From positions 13,149,001 to 13,213,000 of the forward strand of contig OX387204.1 in the NCBI GenBank assembly GCA_947561715.1: a DNA stretch of 64,000 nucleotides, given 5' to 3'. The notes beneath the pieces are model-generated. The model searched no databases and was not told the DNA's origin. It saw only the letters and a program-made list of their open reading frames with translations. Positions 39,186 through 51,111 of this stretch are shown piece by piece (within the stretch, counting starts at the first letter, position 1; every line of letters begins with the position of its first letter). A program made the translations under genes and the position numbers. The stretch is from Ascidia mentula (lineage: Eukaryota > Chordata > Ascidiacea > Phlebobranchia > Ascidiidae).

Positions 39186-42100
39186 GGGTTTTGGTATGAT
39201 ACGTGATCGTCTTCCAGACTTGTTAAGGTTATCGCGAAGAAACCCTTCTAAATACTATGAACCTGAAGTCCAAGAGGAAGTTCCGATGGATGTGGAGATG
39301 ACAATGGTCTTAGCCAGGGTTAGATTACTTCTCTTGTTTGTTTTTTTGCTTGTCCAACCCAGACTTTTTCTTGTTTCATCAAAAAGCAACTTTTAGTTTT
39401 ATTGACTACTTATTTATTTATTTCCAGATCATTCATTTGTCAGTTCAATTAATTGTTATTGTTTTTGCATGTTTCAGGCAGAAAAGGTTCAGAAATTTCT
39501 GCAGGAGTTGGAAAGGATGTTGCAAGATATCAACCAACAACATCAAGAAATGATTACTGGAGCATCTGCTGAGCTGGAGCAGCGCAAACAAGTAAAAGAA
39601 TACTCATATGTGCAATAATGTTAACTTAGTATGGATTTTATGGCCTGGAAACAATACATAGTGAGCTGCAGACAGTACACTGCGACTGTTAAGTTTTTAA
39701 AGCTATGACTATAAAAAATGATATGGGTGAGTTAAATAATGTGCATGTATTTTTAACCAGGTGGCTGCAACAATGAACCGTTTTACTGCCTTGGCACGAA
39801 AAACCAAGTCCATCCTTCAGAGGATGGATTTGACGGAACAGGAAGAGTTAAAATATTACCAACCGGAACCCACATTGGCTACAGTGCGTTGGAGTCAGCG
39901 TGAATCAAATGTTCAGGTAGTTGAGGGCAGTGAATAGGAGTGTGGTTATTTCTGTGTAGGGACCAATATTCCGGAGCAGTAACATTTAATGCAATGACAA
40001 TGGATGGGCTGCCAAGCCTGTAAACCCAATATTCTGTAGGGAACATATGGGTGTGGTTTGTTTCCTACTGTATTAAACAGCATTTTATTGGCACTCCTAC
40101 ACAAATCTTCCCACACATCTATTTTTGGAAGATTTTTTGTATTAAGTTAAGGAATGCTCCTATATTTACAAGTGCAAAACAAGGTCCCTAGTTTTGAAAA
40201 TGATGTCAGTTTAATTTTAAATTTATTTTTTAGACAAACTATTATTGACACTTTGCACTTGGTGTTATATGCAACTGTGTAGCTCAATTAGGAAACATTG
40301 CAAAATAGTTTGTGTAAAATGTGTATTTATACTAAATGTACACTGAAAGTCACATGAAACTTAGGACCTGGGAGTTGTTATGTTGTTTTTCAAAAGGTCT
40401 TAAGCAACATTGTGATTTCATCTTGATTAAACTTCTAGATAGGACCTTGGTTAAAAACTATACACCTTTTCTCAAGAGCATTCCTTCACTTAGCTGTCTT
40501 AAACATGTTTGATCCACACTGCCCAATTCATCTAAAGTTTTGTTTCTTGTGACGGATTGTTTTGGGTGCTGTGGCTAGAAACATGTTTTTCTTTATTAAA
40601 CAACCAATAAAAGTTCATCCACTAAGTGCAGTTTAAATGTGTTTCACTAACCAGCAACAACACTTTTTTATTTCAAGCGTGTTTTTCATTTGGCAATAAT
40701 TTTGAAACTAACAATGTGTAGGTTTCATGGAAAAGACCTTCATTGACAACACTTCTCTCCGTGGCACTACCTGCTGAAATTCGCATTAAACTAACACTTC
40801 ATGGGGTTCTATCATACAGGTAAAATGTGTGAAACTATTTAAAAATACAGGTTTGTGTGGGTTTGTTGTATACGTTATTGTTTTTAACCTTTTTGTTTAT
40901 GTTCCTTTTTCACCCCCACTCAATTTTGTAGCGCTTCACACATGGAATTGCTCTGTAAACATTGCATGTAATTTTGACAATATTTACCCAAGCTAAAGGC
41001 TATCAGACTACCATGAATTGGCAAATAAAATCTTTGAATTTACCAAAAAGCTTTTTTGAAACTTTGATTTTGTGTATCATTTTCTTAAATGCTGCTTGAA
41101 ATTTTAGGTTGACAGAAATTGTGAAAGACTACTACACTGTACAGAAACGTCACAACGAAAATAACAGAAAAAAAATTGAAAGGCAAATGTCAATCATTGG
41201 ACGTAGTGTGGATCATGCGGAATTGGACAGGTTTGTTAACAGTCAAGCATCATAACATGCAGCTACTGTTGCGCACAATTATGTACATATATATGTATGT
41301 ATTGTTAAAATTTGTAACATGACTCCAATATGACCAACTATATTTGTGCCTCAAAAAATGATCCCCTCAGTTAACTGATTCACCATATGATTTCTATCCC
41401 AGTGCTTGAATAGGCTGAGATAGGAAATAACTGTAGACAATTGAATGGATCACACCGTGTCACTATACACTAGCACATTTCCAACTTGCTCGGCAAACCT
41501 TTTACTGGGAAAACTTTATGTTGTAGTTGATTTAGTTTGCCATTGTTTTATGAGAAAAGACTTTTGGCATCTTGTTTTTGTTTCTTAGGGCTGTTGATGT
41601 TGGGGAGGCAGTGCCACTTTTGCACAGTAACATTGTCGATGACCAACAAGTCAGCAAAGAGATGAGAGCCAAGCTTAAGGAAGTAGAGTTTTTTGAAAGG
41701 GAAATCCTTGCCCTGGAGGTAAAGTTTGAACACAAAATGCATAAAACTGTGTGTTATAATGTACATCTAGTTCTTATTATTGGTAAAATTATTGAAATCC
41801 ATTGTCTTATTTTTTCATTGTATTAACCCCAATGGAATTGTCAACCTGCTTCACAAACCCACAGAAATGTGTGTTTTTGCTAAAGTTGAAAAATTAACAA
41901 TGCACTTTCTGAATTTGTTAATAAGGGAGAAAAAAATTTACACATCAGAAAAATTACTCTTCAATCCTTTGACCAAGTTGTGTCAATCGCCCACAGAAAA
42001 ACATCACCCAGCTTCATGACGCCTTCGTCACCATGTCAACCATTGTGCACGAGCAAGGAGCAATAGTGGATCGCATCGAGCACCATCTCACTATATCATC

Positions 42101-42362
42101 AGACTATGTCAAGAAAAGCAACCAGGAGTTGAAGAAAGCAACCAAGCTTCAGCACAAATATCGCAAAAAGCGATGCATTATTTTCATTGTCGTCGTTGTG
42201 TTAATTTTAATTATTGTAACAATTATTGTTCTTGCTGTGAGAAAGCCAGGTGCTGCCAGACACCCTAAGTCCACTAGCAGGACTTCAACTCTCGCACATC
42301 CCCGTTTGCGACGCTCTGATTGGTCACTTGTTGCTATGGTGATGGATGAAGGGTTTACTTAA
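39186..42362 (+). CDS. Syntaxin (Qa-SNARE, syntaxin-1/2/3/4 group)
   Basis: Seven coding exons join in phase to 369 residues, ATG at 39196: 39186-39318, 39478-39591, 39761-39916, 40722-40819, 41108-41230, 41589-41718 and 41997-42362. The N-terminus MIRDRLPDLL resembles the Munc18-binding N-peptide of syntaxins 2 and 4. The Habc bundle follows: Ha (AEKVQKFLQELERMLQDI), Hb (MNRFTALARKTKSILQRM) and Hc (IRIKLTLHGVLSYRLTEIV). The SNARE motif runs from about EVEFFEREILALEKNI to VKKSNQELKKATK and keeps the zero-layer Gln in HEQGAIVDRIE. A basic patch and a membrane helix (CIIFIVVVVLILIIVTIIVL) end the core. Two oddities: about 38 extra residues between Hb and Hc, and a roughly 40-residue tail after the membrane helix. 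Syntaxins of this group drive vesicle fusion at the plasma membrane. A potential donor (CCAG/GTGCTG at 42249) could shorten the tail by splicing. Confidence 0.93.
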
Positions 42363-43071
42363 ACCGTGTGGGCGGTTTATTTTACCGCCCTTTGTTGGAT
42401 GGTGGAATAGGATTATCTATGCACGTTCATCCTCCAACAAATGTTTTATCTTGTTTGGTTTTAAAATTTCTTGCGGATGCACTCATTGGATGTCATTAAG
42501 TTGGAAGTAATGTCACCTTTTCGTGTTTTTAATTTTCAATTTTGTTGCTTTTCTTTTCTCGCAATTGCCTTGTGTTGAACTAGAAGTGCAATATCTGTTG
42601 CAAGCAGAAATAGAATGCAGAACTAATAAGTTTTCTTGCTTCAAAATATATTTATAATTAGTTATTGCCAAAGAAGTAATTGTAAATTGTCCACAAGAGT
42701 AAGTGCGCTCAGTTTGCGGAAGGACTGCTTTGCTCTAATGTACAAAATGTAAAATCTAATCTGTGTGTAAACACTGTATTGCATAACAGACAGGCTAATA
42801 CTTATAAAAAACCTAATTTATGTGTTGAGAGTCATACTTCTTCTGATGATTGGCAAGTTAGTAAAATCAACATAAATTCGCAAAGTTTGTACAAACACAG
42901 ATGAACTTAAACACTTGGTTTCGTTCATGATAAGTAACAAAATCTGCAATTTATCAAAAAAATCCTTAACATTCCAATGCTTGTTAAACACATATTGATG
43001 GAAAGCATTTCGATAGGAGAACACACATAACGATCATTTGTAAGGCCATTTGCTCGGTCATTAGCTGGTGC
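42363..43071. other. Convergent 3' intergenic region
   Basis: These 709 bp separate the syntaxin stop from the stop of the opposing coiled-coil gene and must hold both 3' untranslated regions. Apart from the stem-loop at 42370-42390 I see nothing distinctive and no clear AATAAA on either strand close to the stops. Confidence 0.6.
42370..42390 (+). other. Perfect stem-loop just after the syntaxin stop codon
   Basis: GGGCGGT pairs perfectly with ACCGCCC across a 7-nt TTATTTT loop, starting 8 nt after the stop codon. It would be in the 3' untranslated region. It does not match the histone stem-loop. Confidence 0.5.
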
Positions 43072-44637
43072 CTATAACCATAGTCCCATAACCGCTTTCT
43101 GGCCCCTAAATCTAGGTAGTGATCCAGTCGCTAAGACGGGTTTGCGTGGTGATTTTTCCCCGTCTTCTCCGTCTGAGTTCAAACTAGAAGATCGACCTCT
43201 TGTCTCTGTCGGTTTCTTCTCGATGGACTTTCGAGGAGTTGGAATGGGTGCAGTTTGCTTGTAGGAACCCGTGGAAGAGCGTTGCTTTTGCGTTCTTTCA
43301 ATGCTTGACACTTCCTGAGACTCATGACGTTCCTCGCTGTGAGTGGCTGCTTCGGTCACGTGGTTTGATTGGTGCTTATTCGAGCGGAGAATTTTCTTTC
43401 CCAGTGACCCGACCGCTCGGCCGACCTTGCTCTTTTCCTCTCCTTTATGGAGGACTTCTCGCTTTTTCATGATGTCCTCCATCGCACCAAGCATATCTTC
43501 CTTCTCTTCCACCAGCTTTCTCCTGCGCTCAATGTCCTTGATGCTCTCTGTAACGACCGCTTCTCGCTTTTTCAATGAGGCCTCTTTTATTTGGAGTCCT
43601 GCCTCCTCTTGGCGAACTCTTCGCTCTCGGTTCTTCACTCTTCTCTCCCTATCTCTGTGTTCCTCTTCTTCGGCATCCAAACGTGCTTCAAGAGATTGCA
43701 GTCGCTCCTCGGCGCTCTTCATCACTGCTCGTCTCCTGCACATCTTTGCGTGTCTTTCATCAATTCTTGCTTGACGCGCAGCCAATTTTGCCGCAAATTC
43801 GCTTAACTTTGCTTCGGAAACAAGAAGTTTTGCCTCAGCCACTCCTCCCTTGCGCGCCTTTGTCTTTTTCTTCGTATCCTTCTCCAGTCGTTTTGCATCT
43901 CGAACTCCCATCGGGTCGCTGCTACCTGTGGCAGCCGCCTCAAAGGGAAATTGTAGTTCATCAGACGAGTCGCTGTCTGTCGCTCCAGGTTGTTTCTGCA
44001 CCCGAGTAAATGCAGAGGGTCGGGAGCTGAAGGAAGTCCCACTCATCGGTTCGCCGTTTATGACAAACTTATGATATCCTTCTCTTATTTCCAGCTTATC
44101 CTTTTCAGACAGAACAATATCCTCTGTCCTCTTCTTTTGCGCCGAAGTCTCATCACTTCGCTTGCGGTGATGATGTGCACCATCGTGCGGTTTCGCTTCA
44201 CGAGATTTTCCGACGGTTTTCTTTAAATCGCCAACTCTTGCGTCTCTTTTCTGCTGTCCGTTCCACATACCGCGATAATTGTAAAAGCCCCCATGCGCCG
44301 CGTCATCATCTGATGACGTGTGTTCGTTGCCTCGGCTCTCAACGTCTTCGTCAGACTCATCGCTGTCTGTGCAGGTACTGCTGTCGTTGTTTTGCCCTTC
44401 CACGGCTGCGTTTGGCATGTTTGATTGTCTTCGGGTCTTCGGCTTTTTGCGTAAGCTGTCGGAGGCGTTCGCGGCCTCGCTGACGTCAGAGCTGCTATTG
44501 CTGTGGACTCCGGAGTCCGGGTACGGTGCGACTTGCTGTTCTTGTATTAGTTTCTTTTCTTTCATCTCAGTGTGTAAAGCTCTCAGCAACCTCCGGCTTC
44601 CAGCAGGTCCTGGGATAATTGGCCTTCGTGTCGGCAT
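43072..44637 (-). CDS. Coiled-coil protein of unknown function, single exon
   Basis: A 521-residue open frame with ATG at 44637 has no intron. Residues about 1-150 are polar, with acidic Ser/Asp-rich runs (SSSDVSE, STCTDSDESDEDVE, TSSDDDAAHGG). A basic stretch HHHRKRSDE follows. From about residue 265 to 395 a long, highly charged Lys/Arg/Glu/Ala helix, probably a coiled coil, carries repeats such as LAARQARIDERHAKM, RRVKNRERRVRQEE and RRRKLVEEKEDML. The C-terminal third is basic and Ser-rich, with PIPTPRKS (a possible SH3 or kinase site). There is no signal peptide or membrane helix, so it is probably intracellular. I do not recognise the family. The length of the frame and its consistent composition support real coding. 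It is convergent with the syntaxin gene. Confidence 0.78.
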   Translation of the reverse strand: MPTRRPIIPGPAGSRRLLRALHTEMKEKKLIQEQQVAPYPDSGVHSNSSSDVSEAANASDSLRKKPKTRRQSNMPNAAVEGQNNDSSTCTDSDESDEDVESRGNEHTSSDDDAAHGGFYNYRGMWNGQQKRDARVGDLKKTVGKSREAKPHDGAHHHRKRSDETSAQKKRTEDIVLSEKDKLEIREGYHKFVINGEPMSGTSFSSRPSAFTRVQKQPGATDSDSSDELQFPFEAAATGSSDPMGVRDAKRLEKDTKKKTKARKGGVAEAKLLVSEAKLSEFAAKLAARQARIDERHAKMCRRRAVMKSAEERLQSLEARLDAEEEEHRDRERRVKNRERRVRQEEAGLQIKEASLKKREAVVTESIKDIERRRKLVEEKEDMLGAMEDIMKKREVLHKGEEKSKVGRAVGSLGKKILRSNKHQSNHVTEAATHSEERHESQEVSSIERTQKQRSSTGSYKQTAPIPTPRKSIEKKPTETRGRSSSLNSDGEDGEKSPRKPVLATGSLPRFRGQKAVMGLWL

Positions 44638-47600
44638 TTCTCAGTTAGCAAAGTAATGCAAATCTAAAAAAGGTTGTAATTTTTATTTCAACAAATATAT
44701 TGTTAAAGAAAAAAAATTTTCAGCCTTGAACAGTTGTGGTTACTAGTTTTGTGATAAAGGTGTTACGTCGCTCCATGCTATAGTTTTCTGTAAAATTAGT
44801 TTTTAACGCAGCTTCACCAGCAATACGCGGGCACATCCCTTACATAACCACGTTGCAATTGATGTGCAAACAAGATAGCGCGTTCCAATTGTCGACCAAT
44901 TTAACACAATTCAACACCAAGAAATTGCGGTGTGCCCGCAGGCTATCAACCGTTTACGGCACAATAACTTCGTCTGTTTCCCACTCTTGAAACGTTGGTG
45001 TTGTTTACCCGACAATCACCAATGCGCATCCCTTTACCGTTCAACACCGTCTGAACACCACAGTAAATAGTTTTGCATGCAACCCATTAAACATTGAGGT
45101 ATTGGCTGTTATGGCCTGTATTACTATGAGATTCGTTAATATGGTTTACGAAACAAAGTCCTTGATCTTCGCGCTGAGTCACATTTCACCAAATGCGCGT
45201 TTAGAAAAGTTTATAAAAACCCAATGCTCCATGGTGCACGTATACGTTGTACTATATGCATGTATAGCTACAGACAAGACACAGAAAAAACTTATTTTCC
45301 CGTAATGCTGTGCGTTTGCGACAATCTCATAACTTTTCAAATGTGAATTGCTGTTGCTTTCACACCTTTTGTATAGTTTAGATATCTTGTAATTGAAAAC
45401 CAAAAGAAATGGAACCAGTTAACTAAAATAAATGGTTTGTAAATATATCAAAAAATGCGAAATAAACAACAAACAACTTAAACACAGAAAATGTAACTGA
45501 TGCAAACACGTTTTACATCACGTCAATTTTCGCAACACAGCCCTGAGCAAAAACTAATGCATTTATTACACACGAACTTTCGCCTTCACTGCTCTCCTGT
45601 TTTGCTACAAAGTCCCACAACTGACATTTTTAAAAGTTGGGTTCAAGCACCTCACCAACACATCACCTTTCTCTCCAAGACAGAAGAGGCAAAGGTTTCT
45701 GAACGATGTGGTCGTAAATTGTTTTGCTTTGTGTTTGCCTGGTGTTTTCTATGACATCGGTCAAGCGCGAACCTCGTACGTCATATGACCCCATAATCGT
45801 CGACGTTTAAGTGATTTATTTCAGGACATGTGAAGTGAAGCGCGACGCCCACACACAGTCCATTAACAAGGGTTTGCGGAACACTAAAACTTCCTTCAGT
45901 GTGATATACCTGGTATATGGTAATTTATCACAAAATTATCTGTGTTTCCAACAATACAACTTAATGAATTGAAACCTGTTTGCGTAAACAGTAGTGATTT
46001 ACTTATTTATTGACTCTTTTGCTAACTCTTTTTTAGAATAATATCATACGGTTAATCGGGATTCTATCTGCGCCCTTTCCGAAATCCTGGTGATTTTAGA
46101 AAATATCCCACCAATAAGTTAATATATAGCAGCGACATACAGACAAGTCCAATCTATCTTAAAATGAGAAATAAGAAACTTCGCGTACAAATCTCCGAAC
46201 GCGTGAATTTTAACATTAGATTCGTTAATCTTCTTTGTTGTAAGTACGTATTACTGGGCAACAAAATCCGTCGTCGTCCCTATCTGAACGGGATTTGGAA
46301 GGAGAAATTGGCGCAAGCGTTGCCTTCAGGTCGTGCCAAAACCGCCGATTGAAATTCCTCCACCTTAATCACTGGGTTAACAACGACAGATTAATAGCGA
46401 TCACTTCATCGAGTGCCATTCAGACTCTGCGGTATTTGTGAGCGAAGCAAGGAAAACGTTAATGATAACATTACTGCGAAATCACTGGAATTTTGCCCAA
46501 TCTTCGACCACACAAACACTAAAACAGTAAAACGGTATATACCGAGAATTGTTACAACACTAAATCCATTTCATTTAAAAACCAAACCCAAGATAATGTT
46601 TCATTATCCCCCAGTTTGAATTTTCGTACGATGTTTTGTACCTCGTGAAAACTAATACCGGAAAAGGCGTACGACCCAGTGTAAGTTGAGATGCAAAAAC
46701 AGCCGTTCAAGCGTTTAATACTACTGTTGTAGGTCACGCCCGAGCGAAGACAACGTAGGACCGTCGTCAAATTCGATCAGGTTTGATTTATTGATCCGTC
46801 GGCAGATTTAAATGCGATTAGAAACAACTCAACTCCGTGCGTTTGGGGTTTGAATTAATTTTTTTGGCGACCTTGTTCCTTGTGCCTTAACGCCCAATCG
46901 CTGACCGATGCATTGATCGGACCACTTAAAAATTGACCAGCACAGGTCGTGCCTTTCCTGTCTAACTAAAGATCTTATTCTTCTGATCACGTTGAAGTCA
47001 ATTCGCATATGATTGTTGGTTAATTGTGATTGTACAATGCAGCTTTAAATTGGTATATTGCCTCTGTTAACTTGCAAAAACAATTTGTTTCAAAGGTAAT
47101 CTGCTTTCTTTTGCTCTGGTAAATGCCATTAGCAAACTCAACATTCACGAAACATTATATCTCGACATTATGCAGCAGGACCACTGAAATCGATATCAAC
47201 AACACAATGGATTTCGACAACTTCATTGCGGGTGTATTTGCTGTTCAGATAAATCTACAGGGCAGCTACGGCAAAGATGTACAACAGCCTTTCCCTGTAT
47301 TATCCGGCCTGATATAATCCAGCTCAGAAATTCTTGTAACGGGTGCAGCATTTTGGGAGTGTTTTGTACGTAGTCTTGTTGTGACACGGACATTGAAATT
47401 ACGTAATTAAGGCGATTTCTGGTCAAAATGTCAAGACGATTCAACCTACGCGCCGCAGGCGATGAAGATGCAATTGAGCTGGGATAGAAGTGCTTTGAGT
47501 GATTGCCGATTTAGAATTCAGCAAACCATTTTTTGTCTCATTACTTTCCGTATGGCACATACAAACTTTTCTGCAGGATGCACTTTAGAGATTATAGCAA

Positions 47601-49321
47601 CGTTGTTACGGCAACCATCCGTTTCATTAGGCGTTTGTATGACAGCATAAAATAAAAAAATTCTTACCTGTATATCCATGATGGCTTGAACAGTATAATA
47701 CTATCGTTCATTAGGCCTACACCTCAAACAACACATTAATCTGTTAGGTTTAACTTCAATAACACCAAATCAAACCACTTCTACACTAGATTGCTTTTCT
47801 GATAGGCTGCGTTAAACACGCATTCAAGCAAAGAGCTTTCGGCCTTACTATATATTGCGAGTTAGGATTCATTGTGACGTCACAGAACAGTGCTCGTGAA
47901 AGGCGTCACACCCTGTAGCAATTACCACGCGTCTCACTTGCAATCAATGAAAGTGGAAATGAACTGGATTGTGTTGTAATAGTTTTCTCCCTGATGTTTT
48001 CTTAAACGCCTCGTTGCACTTGTGGGCTAGCTGAGTATACTGCCGATGAGGTTGAACAACACGCAGCCTGAGTAGGTATTTGCTGCATAGCGTTACAAGA
48101 CTTAACATCTCGCAGAAAATTGTCCCTGTCTAGCACATTAACTTTGTAGTATGATGTACACGAAAATGTGAAGAAAGGTTGTTAAATAAACTTTCCTTAT
48201 GGCTGAAATAGCTTGATGTTATAACTACGCCGATAAGAAGCCAAGTAGCTTGACGCACTCACGTACATAACACTTAAAGTCTACAAAGCACTTGGTATCG
48301 TTTCATGTAAAAAACCTTGTTGGAATTAAACCAATACGACCTCTACAATAAGATTGATTACTGCTGAACTTATCAATAAAGAGCCTGCCGGTATTCTGTA
48401 TCAGTAAAGGAATTTGGCGGATTGTTTCAAAGCGTCGCCTGGGGCCATCTACCGCCGACTGTTTACACCCGTTTACAACAACTCATAAGCGCATATTAGA
48501 AATAAAATGGGTTTATTAGTCCACCAATGGTGCCAAAGGCCATAAGTTATGACTTGCTTAGGGCTGTTTGCTGCAGCATGGCTTTATCATGTAAAAAACT
48601 ATGAGGTTTCAGATTAAACCTATCGTTTACAACAGGGGTGGGCAAAATTTTGGCTCGTGGGCCAAGAATTATTAAAACATTGAGAAGCGGCCAATGGATC
48701 ATTTGCGTAAAAGTGAACAAAGATGCGTTCACACTTCAGTTATTGAAACTTATTTTTAATATTAAATGCTGTAACCGATAAAACACATAAAAATATGAAA
48801 TTAAATTATATTTATCAACAGTTTGAACAATTTTCACAATTGACATTAAATTATACCAAATCCTGGGCGGGCCAGATTGAAAGACACAACTTGTCTGATT
48901 TCGCCCGGGCTTGCCGTTTTCCTTCGTCTGGATTACAGGGTAATTATTCTTTTCACATTTAAAGGCCGTAGCCAGCAGTGAAATTGATAAAACTGTCTCG
49001 ATTTACCCAAGTATATCTCATCCATTTCTTATCATATTAAGATATCTTTTATGACTTAAACCAGATCCACCAACCCAACAAACGTTAAACTGTTCATTCA
49101 TGCGGAGATTTTTTATTTCCTTGTTCGTACATTCTTGAACAATATTGGCGCTGATGCCAAAATTGGCACACATAAAATTTGGTTGTGAGGGTTAAAGGTG
49201 AAATCAATTCTGTCGTCTTTACATTACGAAACAAACACTTGAATACACGTACACGTAAAATATAAAAAAAACACAAATTCAACAAATAGGAGATATTTTA
49301 TGGCTTTTAGGACGCTGTATT
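44638..49321. other. Intergenic region, mostly featureless
   Basis: About 4.7 kb upstream of the coiled-coil gene and downstream of the esterase-like gene. The first few hundred bases should include the coiled-coil gene's promoter. Apart from the hAT-like fragment near 48.6-48.9 kb I found no exon, RNA gene or array. The short open frames show no motif. Confidence 0.6.
48633..48913. mobile_element. Truncated hAT-like non-autonomous element
   Basis: The left end CAGGGGTGGGCAAAATTTTG is the common start of many animal hAT-derived repeats and is followed by CTCGTGGGCC. The right part has GGGCGGGCCAGATTGAA and CGCCCGGGC, typical of the other end, but the expected TTGCCCACCCCTG terminus is missing. 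No target duplication is seen. Confidence 0.65.
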
Positions 49322-49327
49322 TTTATT
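49322..49327 (-). promoter_or_regulatory. Poly(A) signal, esterase-like gene
   Basis: AATAAA on the minus strand begins 25 nt after the stop codon. Confidence 0.6.
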
Positions 49328-49352
49328 CTGATTTGTGTGTTCTTAAAATTGT

Positions 49353-51111
49353 TTAGGGGTGAAGCGATGCAATATAATTCAAAAGAACTTGATTTTTCAT
49401 CAGATTGACGCCGAGCCCGAAATGTGTGCCGTCGAAACTGTGGACAAATTTTCCGAGCTTCCGAAAGTCAAATAGTGGTATGTTATGTATTGCGCAGTAT
49501 TGCCGTAGTTTTGTTGTCAACTTTGCGATTTTGTTGTCATTTTGAAGTGGAAAGTGAACCGGTGACTTTAACAATCCGACGGGCATTGGAACCATAAAGA
49601 ATATTTGGGGCCATCTACCGGTGGGAAATTTATGTTCGTAATATTTGTTGATGGCCTGAACTGCTGGACGTAGGTAATCGCCTATGACGATGTCAGGCAT
49701 ACATTGCATATGATAACCAACACCAACAATAATCAAAGCGCCTTGTTTTCCTAAAAGACTTTTAACTAGTTCAAGAAAATCGTTTTGAAACTTCATGTTG
49801 TAGAAAGGCTTCATGGTGACGTTGAACGCAGGCTCTTTACCGCCACACAGTGATCGTTTGTTATAGACATCACCGATTTGGGTTAAAATCTGTCGGCACT
49901 CTTTCCAAAAATACATTTGACCAGATATGCAAATTTCTTTTGCCGCCGGCGTCATGCTGCTGTTCCATGCCCCTCTCCAGGGGTCGTCAGAGAGCAGCAT
50001 AAGAAAAGTGAGGAACATGTTACGCATGAATGAATCTCCAACAAAGACGATATCGCGAAAGGGGGAATTTTCCACAACATTACACGCTGCGGCTCCCGTA
50101 TAATTCGTCCATCTACATCGTTGATCTTGGGTAACCCAACGTGACGTCTCTGCATGGTGATAATTTCTTGAATCAACACACCTGATGTAAAGCAGGATAC
50201 AATTATATGTGAGACAGAGTTGTCGAATGGTGAACAATGAACTACTAGCAGTATTTATCCGAAAAACACTTTGTTGCAAATTGGAAAAAAAATATTCAGA
50301 ATTCTTGAGCACGTTTGCATGTGTTGGCTCCTGAAAATTTATTCTACCTATACTTAAGTCAACATGGACTTGGTATGTTTAAGCATCATACCAACAAACG
50401 GCAGTTGTAAGATGCTTTTTAGGTTTTTAGCATTTACAGTTGTTTCTATTACCCCTTGCAAGTGCAGGATGTTGCATTGGCTGCGATACACGTTCCGCTC
50501 CACATATTGTTGCAGCAAGGCTTGTTGCTGTGTGGGTTGCACCAACTTCCAACTGGATTCCATGTTGAATTTTCCATTCGGGACTGATATCTGAAAAACG
50601 TATCGGAGTATGAAAAAATCGAGAACACTTTACGGTTAGAGTAAAATTCACTGTGATTTCATCAATGAAAACTAAATAAAACTTTTGAAAACCTGGTAAT
50701 TAATTCCTCATTAGCAGACGTACGTCAAATAATTTATCACCTAAAGAACCCGCACTGATTGTCTTTCCGCCATGGATGTTTAAGTATTCCACGTTTTCGC
50801 CAATATCGGAGCAAAATGTTATCGTAAAAATCCTCTTTTCCTGGTGACATGAGCATCCATCGTCCACTGGTCAAGTTTGTCAGAACATTGCTGCAGATTG
50901 GATTATGTCCAATATTGTATTGAGTTCGGAGCTTCAAAATGGTTTTGGTAGAATGCAACATCGGGTGGCGATAACCTCGTGATATAAGCGCACACGCGAT
51001 GACGGAAAAGAGCATCAAGAAGTATATGAGCCATATTCTGCGTTTTTTTGTTTGAAATTCCATGCCCGGATTTCGTTGCTGCGACTTATTTAACGCAAGT
51101 GCACTTGACAC
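49353..51111 (-). CDS. PC-esterase / NXPE-like type II membrane protein
   Basis: Three minus-strand exons (51111-50741, 50590-50453, 50181-49353) join in phase to 445 residues; the second in-frame ATG, 51063, may be the real start. A single N-terminal membrane helix (IWLIYFLMLFSVIACALIS) after a basic stretch (KKRR) suggests a type II Golgi protein. The luminal part has a Cys/Trp-rich module (YQSRMENSTWNPVGSWC, CCNNMWSGTC, QRCRWTNY). It then has an SGNH-type esterase core: VGDSFMRN with the nucleophile Ser at about residue 220, VGVGYHMQC, and FDGTHFGLGVN with Asp 420 and His 423. This order fits the PC-esterase family (NXPE/FAM55 and CASD1 relatives), some of which acylate glycans. Substrate and activity are unknown. 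AATAAA on the minus strand at 49327-49322 supports the 3' end. Confidence 0.87.

Noticed and set aside
36758..42362. POLR1D-like and syntaxin genes as one tunicate operon
   Set aside because: The gap from the POLR1D-like stop to the syntaxin start is about 1.7 kb and includes a poly(A) signal and a MITE, far wider than the near-zero gaps typical of such operons.
43200..44656. Several plus-strand frames opposite the coiled-coil gene
   Set aside because: They are antisense shadows of the 521-residue minus-strand frame, Ser/Leu/Cys-rich as expected from reversed Glu/Arg codons.
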